Source: Oceaniradius stylonematis | GTDB lineage: Bacteria; Pseudomonadota; Alphaproteobacteria; Rhizobiales; Rhizobiaceae | Length of the DNA stretch: 35,296 nucleotides | NCBI RefSeq assembly: GCF_003149475.2 | Contig: NZ_QFWV02000009.1 | Location: 22,114 to 57,409 of the forward strand | Direction of reading: 5' to 3' | Shown: positions 18,326 to 26,026 of the stretch, in pieces | Numbering within the stretch: position 1 is the first letter of the stretch | Layout: each line of letters begins with the position of its first letter | Position numbers and translations under genes: made by a program | Notes under the pieces: generated by a model | The model's input: only the letters and a program-made list of their open reading frames with translations | What the model was told of the DNA's origin: nothing | The model's database searches: none

Positions 18326-18473
18326 CCTCCCCCTTGAGGGGAGGTCGGCGAGTGCCGAGCCAAGCGAGGCAGAGCCGGGTGGGGGCCTATGTCAGCTGCG
18401 GCCTTTGACTGTCACCCCCACCCGCTCAACCAGCGCAAGCTCGGTTTCGCGTGCCTCCCCTCAAGGGGGAGGC
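18326..18473. repeat. Composite intergenic inverted repeat (CCTCCCC family)
   Basis: CCTCCCCCTTGAGGGGAGG (from 18326) and its inverted copy (ending at 18473) flank an inner, less perfect dyad (CCGGGTGGGGG near 18376 against ACCCCCACCCG near 18413). Each arm is itself a near-palindrome. The core resembles that of the repeat at 24969-25119. It fills the gap between the convergent gcdH and rutR and may fold into a bidirectional terminator-like structure. I see no coding sequence in it. Confidence 0.75.
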
Positions 18474-18487
18474 GGGGCGCCCGCCAC

Positions 18488-19144
18488 CTACCGCGGCCTG
18501 ATCCCGTTCAGCAGGATCGACAGCACCGCATGGGCGACCTGCTCGCTGAAGCCGGGCTTTTTGGCCTGCTTGCCCAGGATAGCCTGAACCTGCACCTCGA
18601 AATCGGCATAGTGCTGGGTCGTCGCCCAGATGGTGAAGATCAGGTGGTAGGGGTCGACCGGCGCGAGCCGGCCCTGGTCGATCCAGGTGCGGATGACGGC
18701 GACCTTTTCGTCGACCAGCGCCTTGAGCCGTGTCGACAGGAACTCGCCGACGAGCGGCGCACCGCGCTGGACCTCATTGGCGAACAGCCGTGAGGCTTCC
18801 GGGTTCTGGTCCGACATCTTCAGCTTGACGGTGATGTAGCGGCGCAGTTCCTCGATCGGGTCGCCGTCCGGATCGATCGCATCGAACGGATCGAGCCAGG
18901 CTTCGACCGTCTGCTCGATGGCCGAACGGTAGATCTCCTCCTTGGAGGGGTAGTAATAGAGCAGGTTGGTCTTGGACATGCCGGCACGCTCGGCGATGCG
19001 GTCGACGGTGGCGCCGCGATAGCCGTCGGTCGAAAAGACATCGAGGGCGGCCTGCATGATCAGGGCACGGTTTTCGGTCTGGATACGGCTCTGCTTGCCG
19101 CCATTGGACCTTGCTGCGCTTTGAGCCAATTTCCGCCCCTGCAA
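18488..19144 (-). CDS. rutR: RutR-like TetR-family regulator of pyrimidine catabolism
   Basis: This roughly 218-residue TetR-family repressor resembles E. coli RutR over its whole length: the helix-turn-helix with RAGMSKTNLLYYYPSKEE, then DxxKALVDEK, LAPVDPYHLIFTIWATTQHYADF and a GIRPR end. RutR binds uracil/thymine and leaves the DNA. It diverges from the mmsA pyrimidine operon and RutR-like boxes lie between them, so autoregulation plus operon control is likely. The start is uncertain: no ATG is available before the helix-turn-helix, the frame opens with a TTG at 19144, and a second TTG at 19129 preceded by AGGGGCGG is a good alternative. It is not linked to a rutABCDEFG operon; here it would serve the reductive pathway. 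Confidence 0.92.
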   Translation of the reverse strand: MQGRKLAQSAARSNGGKQSRIQTENRALIMQAALDVFSTDGYRGATVDRIAERAGMSKTNLLYYYPSKEEIYRSAIEQTVEAWLDPFDAIDPDGDPIEELRRYITVKLKMSDQNPEASRLFANEVQRGAPLVGEFLSTRLKALVDEKVAVIRTWIDQGRLAPVDPYHLIFTIWATTQHYADFEVQVQAILGKQAKKPGFSEQVAHAVLSILLNGIRPR

Positions 19145-19184
19145 TGATTAAAAGTTGATGTTTTTGATCAATTTAAATACCGTC

Positions 19185-19198
19185 TTGACCATGGTCAA
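19185..19198. promoter_or_regulatory. RutR-like operator 1 (rutR/mmsA)
   Basis: TTGACCATGGTCAA is a perfect 14-bp palindrome whose half-sites match the known RutR consensus TTGACCAnnTGGTCAA with the central spacing shortened. Its first half also makes a possible -35 for mmsA (TTGACC, then 17 bases to TAGCGT at 19208), so binding would block the promoter. The promoter reading is tentative. Confidence 0.7.
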
Positions 19199-19219
19199 TC
19201 GCTCCCATAGCGTCCAAAT

Positions 19220-19235
19220 TTGACCAGTTAGTCAA
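19220..19235. promoter_or_regulatory. RutR-like operator 2 (rutR/mmsA)
   Basis: TTGACCAGTTAGTCAA matches the 16-bp RutR consensus at all but one of the fixed positions. It lies 28 bases before the mmsA ATG, close to the transcription start implied by the tentative promoter at 19185-19213. Two boxes 35 bases apart suggest cooperative repression. Confidence 0.75.
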
Positions 19236-19263
19236 GAATTTTCCAAGTCTGCCAAGGTGACCC

Positions 19264-20766
19264 ATGAGCGCTGCCAACGAGATCATTCACAACGCGATCG
19301 GTGGCGCGCCGGCGCCTTCGGCATCGACGCGGCGCCAGCCCGTCTTCAATCCCGCAACCGGCGAGCCGGTCGCCGAACTGCCGCTGTCGACGGTCGACGA
19401 ACTGGATGCGGCGGTTCAAGCGGCCAAGGCCGCGCTGCCCGGCTGGGCCGCGATGCCGCCGCTCAAGCGGGCGCGTTTCTTGTTCAAGTTCAAGGAACTG
19501 CTCGACGCCCGGGCCGCCGACATCGCGCGTGCGATCTCGCGCGAGCACGGCAAGACCCATGACGATGCGCTGGGCGAAGTGGCGCGCGGCATCGAAGTCG
19601 TCGAGTTCGCCTGCGGCATTCCGCATCTTCTGAAAGGCGAATTCTCCCGCAATGTCGGCCCGTCCGTCGATACATTCTCGGACCGGCAGCCGCTTGGCGT
19701 CTGTGCCGGCATCACGCCGTTCAATTTTCCGGCCATGGTGCCGCTCTGGATGTATCCGGTGGCGGTCGCCTGCGGCAACACCTTCATCCTCAAGCCGTCC
19801 GAGCGCGACCCGTCCGCGCCGATGCTGGTCTATGACCTGTTTCGCGAGGCCGGCTTCCCGGACGGTGTGCTCAATGTCGTCCATGGCGACAAGGTCGTCG
19901 TCGATGCGATCCTCGATCATCCCGACATCAAGGCGGTCTCGTTCGTCGGCTCGACGCCGATCGCGCAGTATGTCTATTCGCGGGGGACCGCGGCCGGCAA
20001 AAGGGTTCAGGCGCTGGGGGGCGCCAAGAACCACATGGTGGTGATGCCGGACGCGGACATGGACAAGGCGGCCGACGCGCTGATGGGCGCCGGCTACGGC
20101 TCGGCCGGCGAGCGCTGCATGGCGATCTCGGTTGCCGTTCCGGTGGGCGAAAAGACCGCCGACGCGCTGGTCGAGCGCCTCAAGCCGCGCGTCGAGAGCC
20201 TGAAGATCGGCCCGTCGACCGACGCGGACGCGGACATGGGGCCGCTGGTGACCAAGGACGCGCAGGAGCGTGTGCTTGGCTACATCGACAAGGGCGTCGA
20301 GGAAGGCGCCGATCTGGTCGTCGACGGGCGCGGCTTCTCGCTGCAGGGCTATGAGGACGGCTATTTCGTCGGCGGCACGCTGTTCGACCGCGTGACCACC
20401 GACATGACGATCTACAAGGAAGAGATTTTCGGGCCGGTGCTGTCGGTCGTGCGCGCCAAGACCTATGACGAGGCGACCGCGATGATCGACGCCCACGAAT
20501 ATGGCAACGGCACCGCGATCTTCACCCGCGACGGCGACACGGCACGCGACTTCTGCGACCGGATCGAGGTCGGCATGGTCGGCGTCAACGTGCCGATCCC
20601 GGTGCCGGTGGCCTATCATTCGTTCGGCGGCTGGAAGCGGTCGCTGTTCGGCGACCATTCGATCTACGGGCCGGAGGGCGTTCGCTTCTACACGCGCCTG
20701 AAGACGATCACCCAGCGCTGGCCCGAAGGGATCAAGGACGGCGCGGTGTTCACCTTCCCGGCATAA
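19264..20766 (+). CDS. mmsA: CoA-acylating (methyl)malonate-semialdehyde dehydrogenase
   Basis: This aldehyde dehydrogenase converts malonate semialdehyde (from uracil via beta-alanine) to acetyl-CoA, or methylmalonate semialdehyde (from thymine via beta-aminoisobutyrate) to propionyl-CoA, with release of CO2 and NADH. The 500-residue protein has N154 in TPFNFPAM, the catalytic C285 in SAGERCMA, and arginines R108 and R284 at positions matching the substrate-binding pair known in B. subtilis IolA, which identify the CoA-acylating class. AAGGTG lies 6 bases before the ATG. It is first in the RutR-controlled directon. The same enzyme also serves valine and inositol breakdown, but this context points to pyrimidines. 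Confidence 0.94.
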   Translation: MSAANEIIHNAIGGAPAPSASTRRQPVFNPATGEPVAELPLSTVDELDAAVQAAKAALPGWAAMPPLKRARFLFKFKELLDARAADIARAISREHGKTHDDALGEVARGIEVVEFACGIPHLLKGEFSRNVGPSVDTFSDRQPLGVCAGITPFNFPAMVPLWMYPVAVACGNTFILKPSERDPSAPMLVYDLFREAGFPDGVLNVVHGDKVVVDAILDHPDIKAVSFVGSTPIAQYVYSRGTAAGKRVQALGGAKNHMVVMPDADMDKAADALMGAGYGSAGERCMAISVAVPVGEKTADALVERLKPRVESLKIGPSTDADADMGPLVTKDAQERVLGYIDKGVEEGADLVVDGRGFSLQGYEDGYFVGGTLFDRVTTDMTIYKEEIFGPVLSVVRAKTYDEATAMIDAHEYGNGTAIFTRDGDTARDFCDRIEVGMVGVNVPIPVPVAYHSFGGWKRSLFGDHSIYGPEGVRFYTRLKTITQRWPEGIKDGAVFTFPA

Positions 20767-20785
20767 AAGAGGACAGGAGCGCGAC

Positions 20786-22039
20786 ATGCCCGCAGCACCC
20801 GGCGAGAACCTTCGAATCAATGGCGACCGGCTGTGGGATTCGATCCACGCCATGGCCGAGATCGGCCCGGGCATTGCGGGCGGCTCCAACCGCCAGACCG
20901 TGACCGACGAGGACGCCGAAGGCCGCCGCCTGTTTCAGAAATGGTGCGAGGATGCCGGCCTGACGATGGGTGTCGATCAGATGGGCACCATGTTCATGCG
21001 GCGCGAGGGCACCGACCCCGACGCGCTGCCGGTCTATGTGGGATCGCACCTGGACACCCAGCCGACGGGCGGGCGCTATGATGGCGTCCTGGGCGTTCTG
21101 GCCGGGCTCGAGATCGTCCGCACGATGAACGATCTCGACATCACGACCAAACACCCGATCGTCGTCACCAACTGGACCAACGAGGAAGGCACGCGCTTCG
21201 CACCGGCGATGATGGCATCTGGCGTGTTTGCCGGCGTGCTCGACCAGGCCGATGTCTACGGACACACCGACGCCGAGGGCAAGAAATTCGGCGACGAGTT
21301 GGAACGGATCGGCTGGAAGGGCGAGGAGAAAGTCGGCGACCGCAAGATGCATGCGTTTTTCGAGCTGCATATCGAGCAGGGGCCGATCCTCGAGGCCGAA
21401 GGCAAGGACATCGGCGTTGTCACGCACGGACAGGGCCTGAGGTGGATCGAGTGCACGGTGACCGGCAAGGAAAGCCACACCGGCTCGACGCCGATGCCGA
21501 TGCGCAAGAATGCGGGTAGGGGTCTCGCGCAGATCACCGAGCTGGTCCATGACATCGCCATGTCGAACGCGCCCAACGCGGTCGGTGCGATCGGCCATGT
21601 CGATGTGTATCCCAATTCGCGCAACATCATTCCGGGCAAGGTGGTGTTCACGGTCGATTTTCGGAGCCATGAACTCGACACGCTGAACGCGATGGTCGAG
21701 CGGCTGATGGCCCAGGCGCCCAAGCTCTGCGAGCATATCGGCGTCGCGTTCGAAGCCGAGATCGTCGGCCAGTTCGACCCGCCCGCCTTCGATGAGGAAT
21801 GTGTGCGGATGATCCGCGAAGCGGCCGAGCGGCTCGGTTATTCGCACATGGACATCATTTCGGGGGCCGGACACGATGCCTGCTGGATCAACCGCGTCGC
21901 GCCGACCGCCATGGTCATGTGCCCCTGCGTCGACGGGCTGTCGCACAATGAGGCCGAGGACATCACCAAGGAATGGGCCAAGGCCGGCGCCGACGTCCTG
22001 TTCCACGCGGTGATGGAAAAGGCGGAGATTGTGGGGTGA
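20786..22039 (+). CDS. hydC: Beta-ureidopropionase / N-carbamoylase, M20 family
   Basis: This zinc-dependent amidohydrolase of the AmaB/HydC/PydC type removes the carbamoyl group from N-carbamoyl-beta-alanine (or the thymine-derived homologue), giving beta-alanine, CO2 and ammonia. The 417-residue protein has metal ligands H88 and D99 in GSHLDTQPTGGRYDG, the acidic pair E133/E134 in NEEGTRF, H195 in FELHIEQGP, and the SGAGHDA segment near the C terminus. GGACAGGAG precedes the ATG. It lies 19 bases after mmsA. Related enzymes act on allantoate or L-carbamoyl amino acids; the dihydropyrimidinase and PreTA neighbours favour ureidopropionate. Confidence 0.93.
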   Translation: MPAAPGENLRINGDRLWDSIHAMAEIGPGIAGGSNRQTVTDEDAEGRRLFQKWCEDAGLTMGVDQMGTMFMRREGTDPDALPVYVGSHLDTQPTGGRYDGVLGVLAGLEIVRTMNDLDITTKHPIVVTNWTNEEGTRFAPAMMASGVFAGVLDQADVYGHTDAEGKKFGDELERIGWKGEEKVGDRKMHAFFELHIEQGPILEAEGKDIGVVTHGQGLRWIECTVTGKESHTGSTPMPMRKNAGRGLAQITELVHDIAMSNAPNAVGAIGHVDVYPNSRNIIPGKVVFTVDFRSHELDTLNAMVERLMAQAPKLCEHIGVAFEAEIVGQFDPPAFDEECVRMIREAAERLGYSHMDIISGAGHDACWINRVAPTAMVMCPCVDGLSHNEAEDITKEWAKAGADVLFHAVMEKAEIVG

Positions 22040-22084
22040 ACGTGGCCGCCATGGCTCACCGAATAAACAATTGAGGGGGTACGG

Positions 22085-22138
22085 ATGACCACCACCATCA
22101 TCAAGAACGGCGCCATCGTCGCCACCTTTTGCGCGTGA
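22085..22138 (+). pseudogene. Duplicated 5' remnant of the dihydropyrimidinase gene
   Basis: A strong GAGGGGG ribosome site precedes an ATG at 22085. The first 14 codons repeat the start of the intact dihydropyrimidinase at 22694: over 39 aligned bases 36 match, with one extra ACC codon here. The reading frame then diverges and stops at 22136-22138 after 17 residues. The remnant lies exactly where the gene should begin after hydC, and a toxin-antitoxin pair fills the space before the intact copy. It reads as the original 5' end, cut off when the pair entered. It could still be translated as a short leader peptide. Confidence 0.75.
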
Positions 22139-22163
22139 TAGGCTGTTCGCCGAGGAGCCGGAC

Positions 22164-22343
22164 ATGGACCCGAAAGAACGCAAGTATGAAACTGTCACCG
22201 CTCATCGGTTGAGTTTGACCGAGGAGGAATGGAAGCGCGAAGGCGAAATCATCCGCGCGGCTGATGAACGCGACGGAACGCTGGAGCTCCTCGATGCGCT
22301 TCTGGACGACATGCTCGATGATGAACCAAACTACGAATGGTAA
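22164..22343 (+). CDS. Putative antitoxin, small acidic protein
   Basis: This 59-residue protein was found by reading the gap directly. A GAGGAG lies about 8 bases before the ATG. It is highly charged, has an RLSLTEEEWKREGEIIRAADE helix-like middle, and ends in a very acidic Asp/Glu-rich tail, as is common for antitoxins that wrap around a MazF-type toxin. I do not recognise the family. Its end overlaps the toxin start by 7 bases, which is the usual antitoxin-toxin arrangement. It is visibly less GC-rich than the metabolic genes around it. The antitoxin call rests mainly on its position. Confidence 0.65.
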   Translation: MDPKERKYETVTAHRLSLTEEEWKREGEIIRAADERDGTLELLDALLDDMLDDEPNYEW

Positions 22344-22687
22344 AGCGCGGTACGATTGTCCTGATGGTTGCTTCACGCGCATACAATAAGGTTCGACCTG
22401 CCGTGGTCATCCAATCGGATGCGAGCACAGACCATTTCGACAGTTTGACGCTTTGTTTGGTCACGTCGGAGCCGTCAGAGGGTTCTGCGCTGCGCGTCCC
22501 GATAGAGCCGACCACGAGAAACGGTTTGAAGCGCAAAAGCTGGGTTCAGACCGAAAAGATCGTCACGATCCCGCAACTGGAAACGCGCCGCGTGATCGGT
22601 GAAGTTGAACCGAACCAGATGCGTGAGATTGACATTGCGCTTGCCACACATCTCAACCTCTACGCCCTTGCGCCAAGCCAGGAGTGA
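22337..22687 (+). CDS. PemK/MazF-family toxin (endoribonuclease)
   Basis: This 116-residue protein has the MazF/PemK layout: an N-terminal KRGTIVLM strand, KVRPAVVIQSD at about 18-28 containing the conserved RPAVV core, a central LTLCLVTSE strand, then RVPIEPTTRNGLKRKSWVQTEKIVTIP, where family members carry the second catalytic region. Such toxins cut single-stranded RNA at short sequences. It overlaps the small upstream protein, the presumed antitoxin. Base composition is visibly less GC-rich than the flanking genes, suggesting acquisition. It interrupts the gene order hydC-dihydropyrimidinase, and its last two codons provide the AGGAG ribosome site for the dihydropyrimidinase gene 6 bases after its stop. 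Confidence 0.85.
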   Translation: MVKRGTIVLMVASRAYNKVRPAVVIQSDASTDHFDSLTLCLVTSEPSEGSALRVPIEPTTRNGLKRKSWVQTEKIVTIPQLETRRVIGEVEPNQMREIDIALATHLNLYALAPSQE

Positions 22688-22693
22688 ACCCGC

Positions 22694-24145
22694 ATGACCA
22701 CCATCATCAAGAACGGCACCATCGTCACCGCCGACCGGACCTACAAGGCCGATGTGAAGGTCGAAAACGGGGTCATCGCCGAGATCGGGCAGAACCTGTC
22801 GGGTGGCGAGGAACTGGATGCGACCGGCTGCTACGTCATGCCCGGCGGCATCGACCCGCATGTGCATCTCGAAATGCCGTTCATGGGCACCTATTCGTCG
22901 GACGACTTTGAGTCCGGCACCCGCGCCGCGCTCGCCGGCGGCACGACGATGGTGGTCGATTTCTGCCTGCCCAACCCCGAACAGTCGCTGCTGGAGGCGC
23001 TGCAGCGCTGGGACAACAAGTCGACCCGCGCCAATTGCGACTACTCGTTCCACATGGCGATCACCTGGTGGGGCGAGCAGGTGTTCAACGAGATGGAGGA
23101 CATCACCAAGCGCGGCATCAACACCTTCAAGCACTTCATGGCCTACAAGGGCGCGCTGATGGTGAACGATGACGAGATGTTCGCTTCGTTCCGCCGCTGC
23201 GCGGAACTGGGCGCGCTGCCCCTGGTGCACGCCGAAAACGGCGATGTCGTCGCCGATCTGCAGGCGAAGCTGCTCGCCGAGGGCAATGATGGCCCCGAAG
23301 GCCACGCCTATTCGCGGCCGCCGCAGGTGGAAGGGGAAGCCACCAATCGCGCGATCATGATCGCCGACATGGCGGGCGTGCCGGTCTACATCGTCCACAC
23401 CTCCTGCGAGGACGCGCACGAGGCGATCCGCCGGGCCCGGATGGCCGGCAAGCGCGTCTATGGCGAACCGCTGATCCAGCATCTGACGCTCGATGAGAGC
23501 GAATATTTCGACAAGGACTGGGACCATGCGGCGCGGCGCGTCATGAGCCCGCCCTTCCGCAACAAGCAACACCAGGATTCGCTTTGGAACGGGCTGTCGT
23601 CGGGCTCGCTGTCGGTCGTTGCCACCGACCATTGCGCCTTCACCACCGAGCAGAAGCGCAACGGCGTCGGCGATTTCACGCAGATTCCGAACGGCACGGG
23701 CGGGCTCGAGGACCGGATGCCGATGCTGTGGACCCATGGCGTCAACACCGGCCGGCTGACGATGAACGAGTTCGTCGCCGTCACCTCGACCAACATCGCC
23801 AAGATTTTGAACGTCTATCCCAGGAAAGGCGCGATCCTCGAGGGTGCGGACGCCGACATCGTCGTCTGGGACCCCTACAAGGAAAAGACCATCTCCGCCG
23901 ACAGCCAGCAGTCGGCCATCGACTACAACGTCTTCGAGGGCAAGCATGTGAAGGGCCTGCCGCGCTTCACGCTCACCCGCGGCAAGGTGGCCGTCCACGA
24001 TGGCGAGGTGCGCACCGAGGAGGGCCATGGCCAGTTCGTCGAGCGTCCGCCGAACAACCCGGTCAACACCGCGCTGTCGACCTGGAAGGAACTGACCGCC
24101 CCGCGCAAGATCGAGCGCACCGGCATTCCGGCAAGCGGGGTCTGA
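22694..24145 (+). CDS. hydA: Dihydropyrimidinase (D-hydantoinase)
   Basis: This 483-residue cyclic amidohydrolase opens 5,6-dihydrouracil or dihydrothymine to the N-carbamoyl beta-amino acid. The binuclear metal site is visible: H56 and H58 in GGIDPHVHLE, the lysine K146 in NTFKHFMAYKG (carboxylated in the family), H179 in LVHAENG, a His in IVHTSCE, and the Asp of ATDHCAF. It acts between PreTA and the ureidopropionase HydC. AGGAG at 22680-22684, inside the end of the toxin gene, lies 9 bases before the ATG. A second, aborted copy of its start lies at 22085. The ABC importer ATPase gene follows by 9 bases. Confidence 0.95.
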   Translation: MTTIIKNGTIVTADRTYKADVKVENGVIAEIGQNLSGGEELDATGCYVMPGGIDPHVHLEMPFMGTYSSDDFESGTRAALAGGTTMVVDFCLPNPEQSLLEALQRWDNKSTRANCDYSFHMAITWWGEQVFNEMEDITKRGINTFKHFMAYKGALMVNDDEMFASFRRCAELGALPLVHAENGDVVADLQAKLLAEGNDGPEGHAYSRPPQVEGEATNRAIMIADMAGVPVYIVHTSCEDAHEAIRRARMAGKRVYGEPLIQHLTLDESEYFDKDWDHAARRVMSPPFRNKQHQDSLWNGLSSGSLSVVATDHCAFTTEQKRNGVGDFTQIPNGTGGLEDRMPMLWTHGVNTGRLTMNEFVAVTSTNIAKILNVYPRKGAILEGADADIVVWDPYKEKTISADSQQSAIDYNVFEGKHVKGLPRFTLTRGKVAVHDGEVRTEEGHGQFVERPPNNPVNTALSTWKELTAPRKIERTGIPASGV

Positions 24146-24154
24146 CCGGCTCCG

Positions 24155-24952
24155 ATGCTTTCGCCATCCCCGCAATCCGAAACGGTCATCTCCGCCGACA
24201 GCCTCGATCTTGTCTTTGAGACCAATGACGGGCCGGTGCATGCGCTGTCGGACATCTCGCTCGATATCGAAAAGGGCGAATTCGTCTCGCTGATCGGCCC
24301 CTCGGGCTGCGGCAAGACCACGCTGCTGCGCGTCATCGCCGATCTTGAACACCCGACCGGCGGGACGATCACGGTCAACGGATTGACGCCGCACGAGGCG
24401 CGGCTGAAGCGCGCCTATGGCTATGTGTTTCAGGCCGCCGCTTTGTTTCCGTGGCGATCCATCGCCGACAATGTCGGCCTGCCGCTCGAAGTGATGGGTC
24501 TCGACAGGGCCGAGCGCGACAGGCGCGTCAGCGAAAATCTCGAACTGGTCGATCTGGCCGGGTTCGAGAAGAAGTTTCCCTGGCAATTGTCGGGCGGCAT
24601 GCAGCAGCGCGCCTCGATTGCCCGCGCGCTCGCCGTGCAGCCGGACATGCTGCTGATGGACGAGCCGTTCGGCGCGCTCGATGAGATCGTGCGCGACCAT
24701 CTCAATGTGCAGCTGCTGAAGTTGTGGGCGGCGACGCACAAGACCATCGTCTTCGTCACGCACTCGATTCCCGAGGCGGTGTATCTCTCCACCAAGATCG
24801 TGGTGATGAGCCCCCGGCCGGGCCGCATCCACGAGGTGATCGATTGCGATCTGGGCGACGAGCGGCCGCTGGAGGTGCGCGAAACGCCTCAGTTTCTGAA
24901 GATCGCCCATCAAGTGCGCGAAGGGCTGGCTGCGGGGCATGCCTATGAGTGA
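24155..24952 (+). CDS. ABC transporter ATP-binding protein (SsuB/TauB/ThiZ type)
   Basis: This 265-residue ATPase belongs to the nitrate/sulfonate/taurine/hydroxymethylpyrimidine importer family. It has Walker A GPSGCGKTT near 48-56, a Q-loop in YVFQAAALFPWRS, signature LSGGMQQR, Walker B MLLMDEPFGALDE and H-loop FVTHS. It works with the two permeases and the NMT1-like binding protein downstream. Its place between dihydropyrimidinase and the terminator of the same directon suggests import of uracil, thymine or a dihydro/carbamoyl derivative; the substrate is inferred. A 37-bp inverted repeat element separates it from permease 1. Confidence 0.9.
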   Translation: MLSPSPQSETVISADSLDLVFETNDGPVHALSDISLDIEKGEFVSLIGPSGCGKTTLLRVIADLEHPTGGTITVNGLTPHEARLKRAYGYVFQAAALFPWRSIADNVGLPLEVMGLDRAERDRRVSENLELVDLAGFEKKFPWQLSGGMQQRASIARALAVQPDMLLMDEPFGALDEIVRDHLNVQLLKLWAATHKTIVFVTHSIPEAVYLSTKIVVMSPRPGRIHEVIDCDLGDERPLEVRETPQFLKIAHQVREGLAAGHAYE

Positions 24953-24968
24953 GGGCAGGGCGGCGTAT

Positions 24969-25119
24969 ACCCCCACCCTTCATCCCTCCCCACAAGGGGG
25001 AGGGAGGACATCGGCACCTCGCGACCTCGCCGGTTTGCGAGCCAGGTTTGATCGTGCAGAAATGAGCACGGCGTTGATCTCTTCCCTCCCCCTTGTGGGG
25101 AGGGATGAAGGGTGGGGGT
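24969..25119. repeat. 151-bp element with 37-bp perfect inverted repeats
   Basis: The arm at 24969-25005 (beginning ACCCCCACCCTTCATCC and ending AAGGGGGAGGGA) is the exact reverse complement of 25083-25119, around a 77-base interior. Each arm also holds an internal CCTCCCC-ACA-AGGGGGAGG near-palindrome like that of the repeat at 18326-18473. It sits inside an operon, between the ATPase and permease genes, and ends 28 bases before the permease ATG. I see no gene in it. It resembles a MITE or a rhizobial intergenic repeat. As RNA it would form a very stable hairpin. Confidence 0.9.
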
Positions 25120-25147
25120 TTGGCTCTTCGACGGGGGCAGCGCCATC

Positions 25148-26026
25148 ATGATCCGCACCCGCATCCTGCCCATCCTCACCGTCGTCGCGGCGATCATCGC
25201 GGTCTGGTATGCGTTCGCGGTGATCCTCAACGCCCCGTTCGAGCGCAACGCCGCCGAGCGGGCCGGCGAGACGATCGGCTTCGCCGAAATCCTGCCCAAG
25301 ACCATGAGCCAGCAGCGGCCGGTGCTGCCGGCGCCGCACCAGGTGGCGGTGGAAATCTGGGAAACGACGGTCGAAAAGAACATCACCTCCAAGCGCAGCC
25401 TGATCTACCACGCATGGGTGACGCTGTCGGCGACGCTGCTCGGCTTCATGATGGGCACCGCGCTCGGCATCCTTCTGGCCGTCGGCATCGTGCATTCGCG
25501 CGTCCTCGACAAGTCGATGATGCCCTGGATCATCACCTCGCAGACGATCCCGATCCTGGCGCTGGCGCCGATGATCATCGTTGTCTTCAATTCGGTCGGC
25601 GTGACCGGCCTTCTGCCCAAGGCGCTGATCTCGACCTATCTGAGCTTCTTTCCGGTGGCGGTCGGCATGGTGAAGGGGCTCCGTTCGCCCGAAACCATGC
25701 ACATGGACCTGATGCACACTTACTCAGCCAACCGGGCGCAGACCTTCTGGAAGCTGCGCTGGCCGTCCTCGGTGCCGTTCCTGTTCACCTCGATGAAGAT
25801 CGGCATCGCCGCCAGCCTCGTCGGCGCGATCGTCGGCGAACTGCCGACCGGCGCGGTGGCGGGCCTGGGCGCGCGGCTTCTGGCCGGGTCCTATTACGGC
25901 CAGACCGTGCAGATCTGGTCGGCGCTGATCGTCGCCGCTGTGCTGGCCGGGCTGCTCGTCGGGCTGATCGGCTGGATTGGCGGCTGGCTCAACCGCCGCA
26001 TGGGCGTCAGGGAGGCGCGGGCGTGA
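25148..26026 (+). CDS. ABC transporter permease 1 (pyrimidine importer, putative)
   Basis: This 292-residue BPD_transp_1 family permease has an N-terminal membrane helix (about residues 5-25), then a charged periplasmic-like stretch to about 85, then a core of five or so helices. The cytoplasmic coupling EAA-like region is around TYSANRAQTFWKLRWPSSVPFLFTS. The ATG at 25148 is chosen because the earlier in-frame GTG at 25112 lies inside the inverted repeat arm; the ribosome site before 25148 (GGGGGC) is modest. Its stop overlaps the GTG start of permease 2, so the two are coupled and probably form a heterodimer. Confidence 0.88.
   Translation: MIRTRILPILTVVAAIIAVWYAFAVILNAPFERNAAERAGETIGFAEILPKTMSQQRPVLPAPHQVAVEIWETTVEKNITSKRSLIYHAWVTLSATLLGFMMGTALGILLAVGIVHSRVLDKSMMPWIITSQTIPILALAPMIIVVFNSVGVTGLLPKALISTYLSFFPVAVGMVKGLRSPETMHMDLMHTYSANRAQTFWKLRWPSSVPFLFTSMKIGIAASLVGAIVGELPTGAVAGLGARLLAGSYYGQTVQIWSALIVAAVLAGLLVGLIGWIGGWLNRRMGVREARA

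Noticed and set aside
18326-18473. CRISPR array or tandem repeat suggested by repeated C/G runs
   Set aside because: The units are inverted, not direct, and there are no regularly spaced repeats or cas genes.
22475-24976. 833-codon open frame on the minus strand across dihydropyrimidinase and the ATPase gene
   Set aside because: It mirrors two well-recognised plus-strand genes in GC-rich sequence, has no recognisable domain and is rich in Arg/Asp/His, as shadow frames are.
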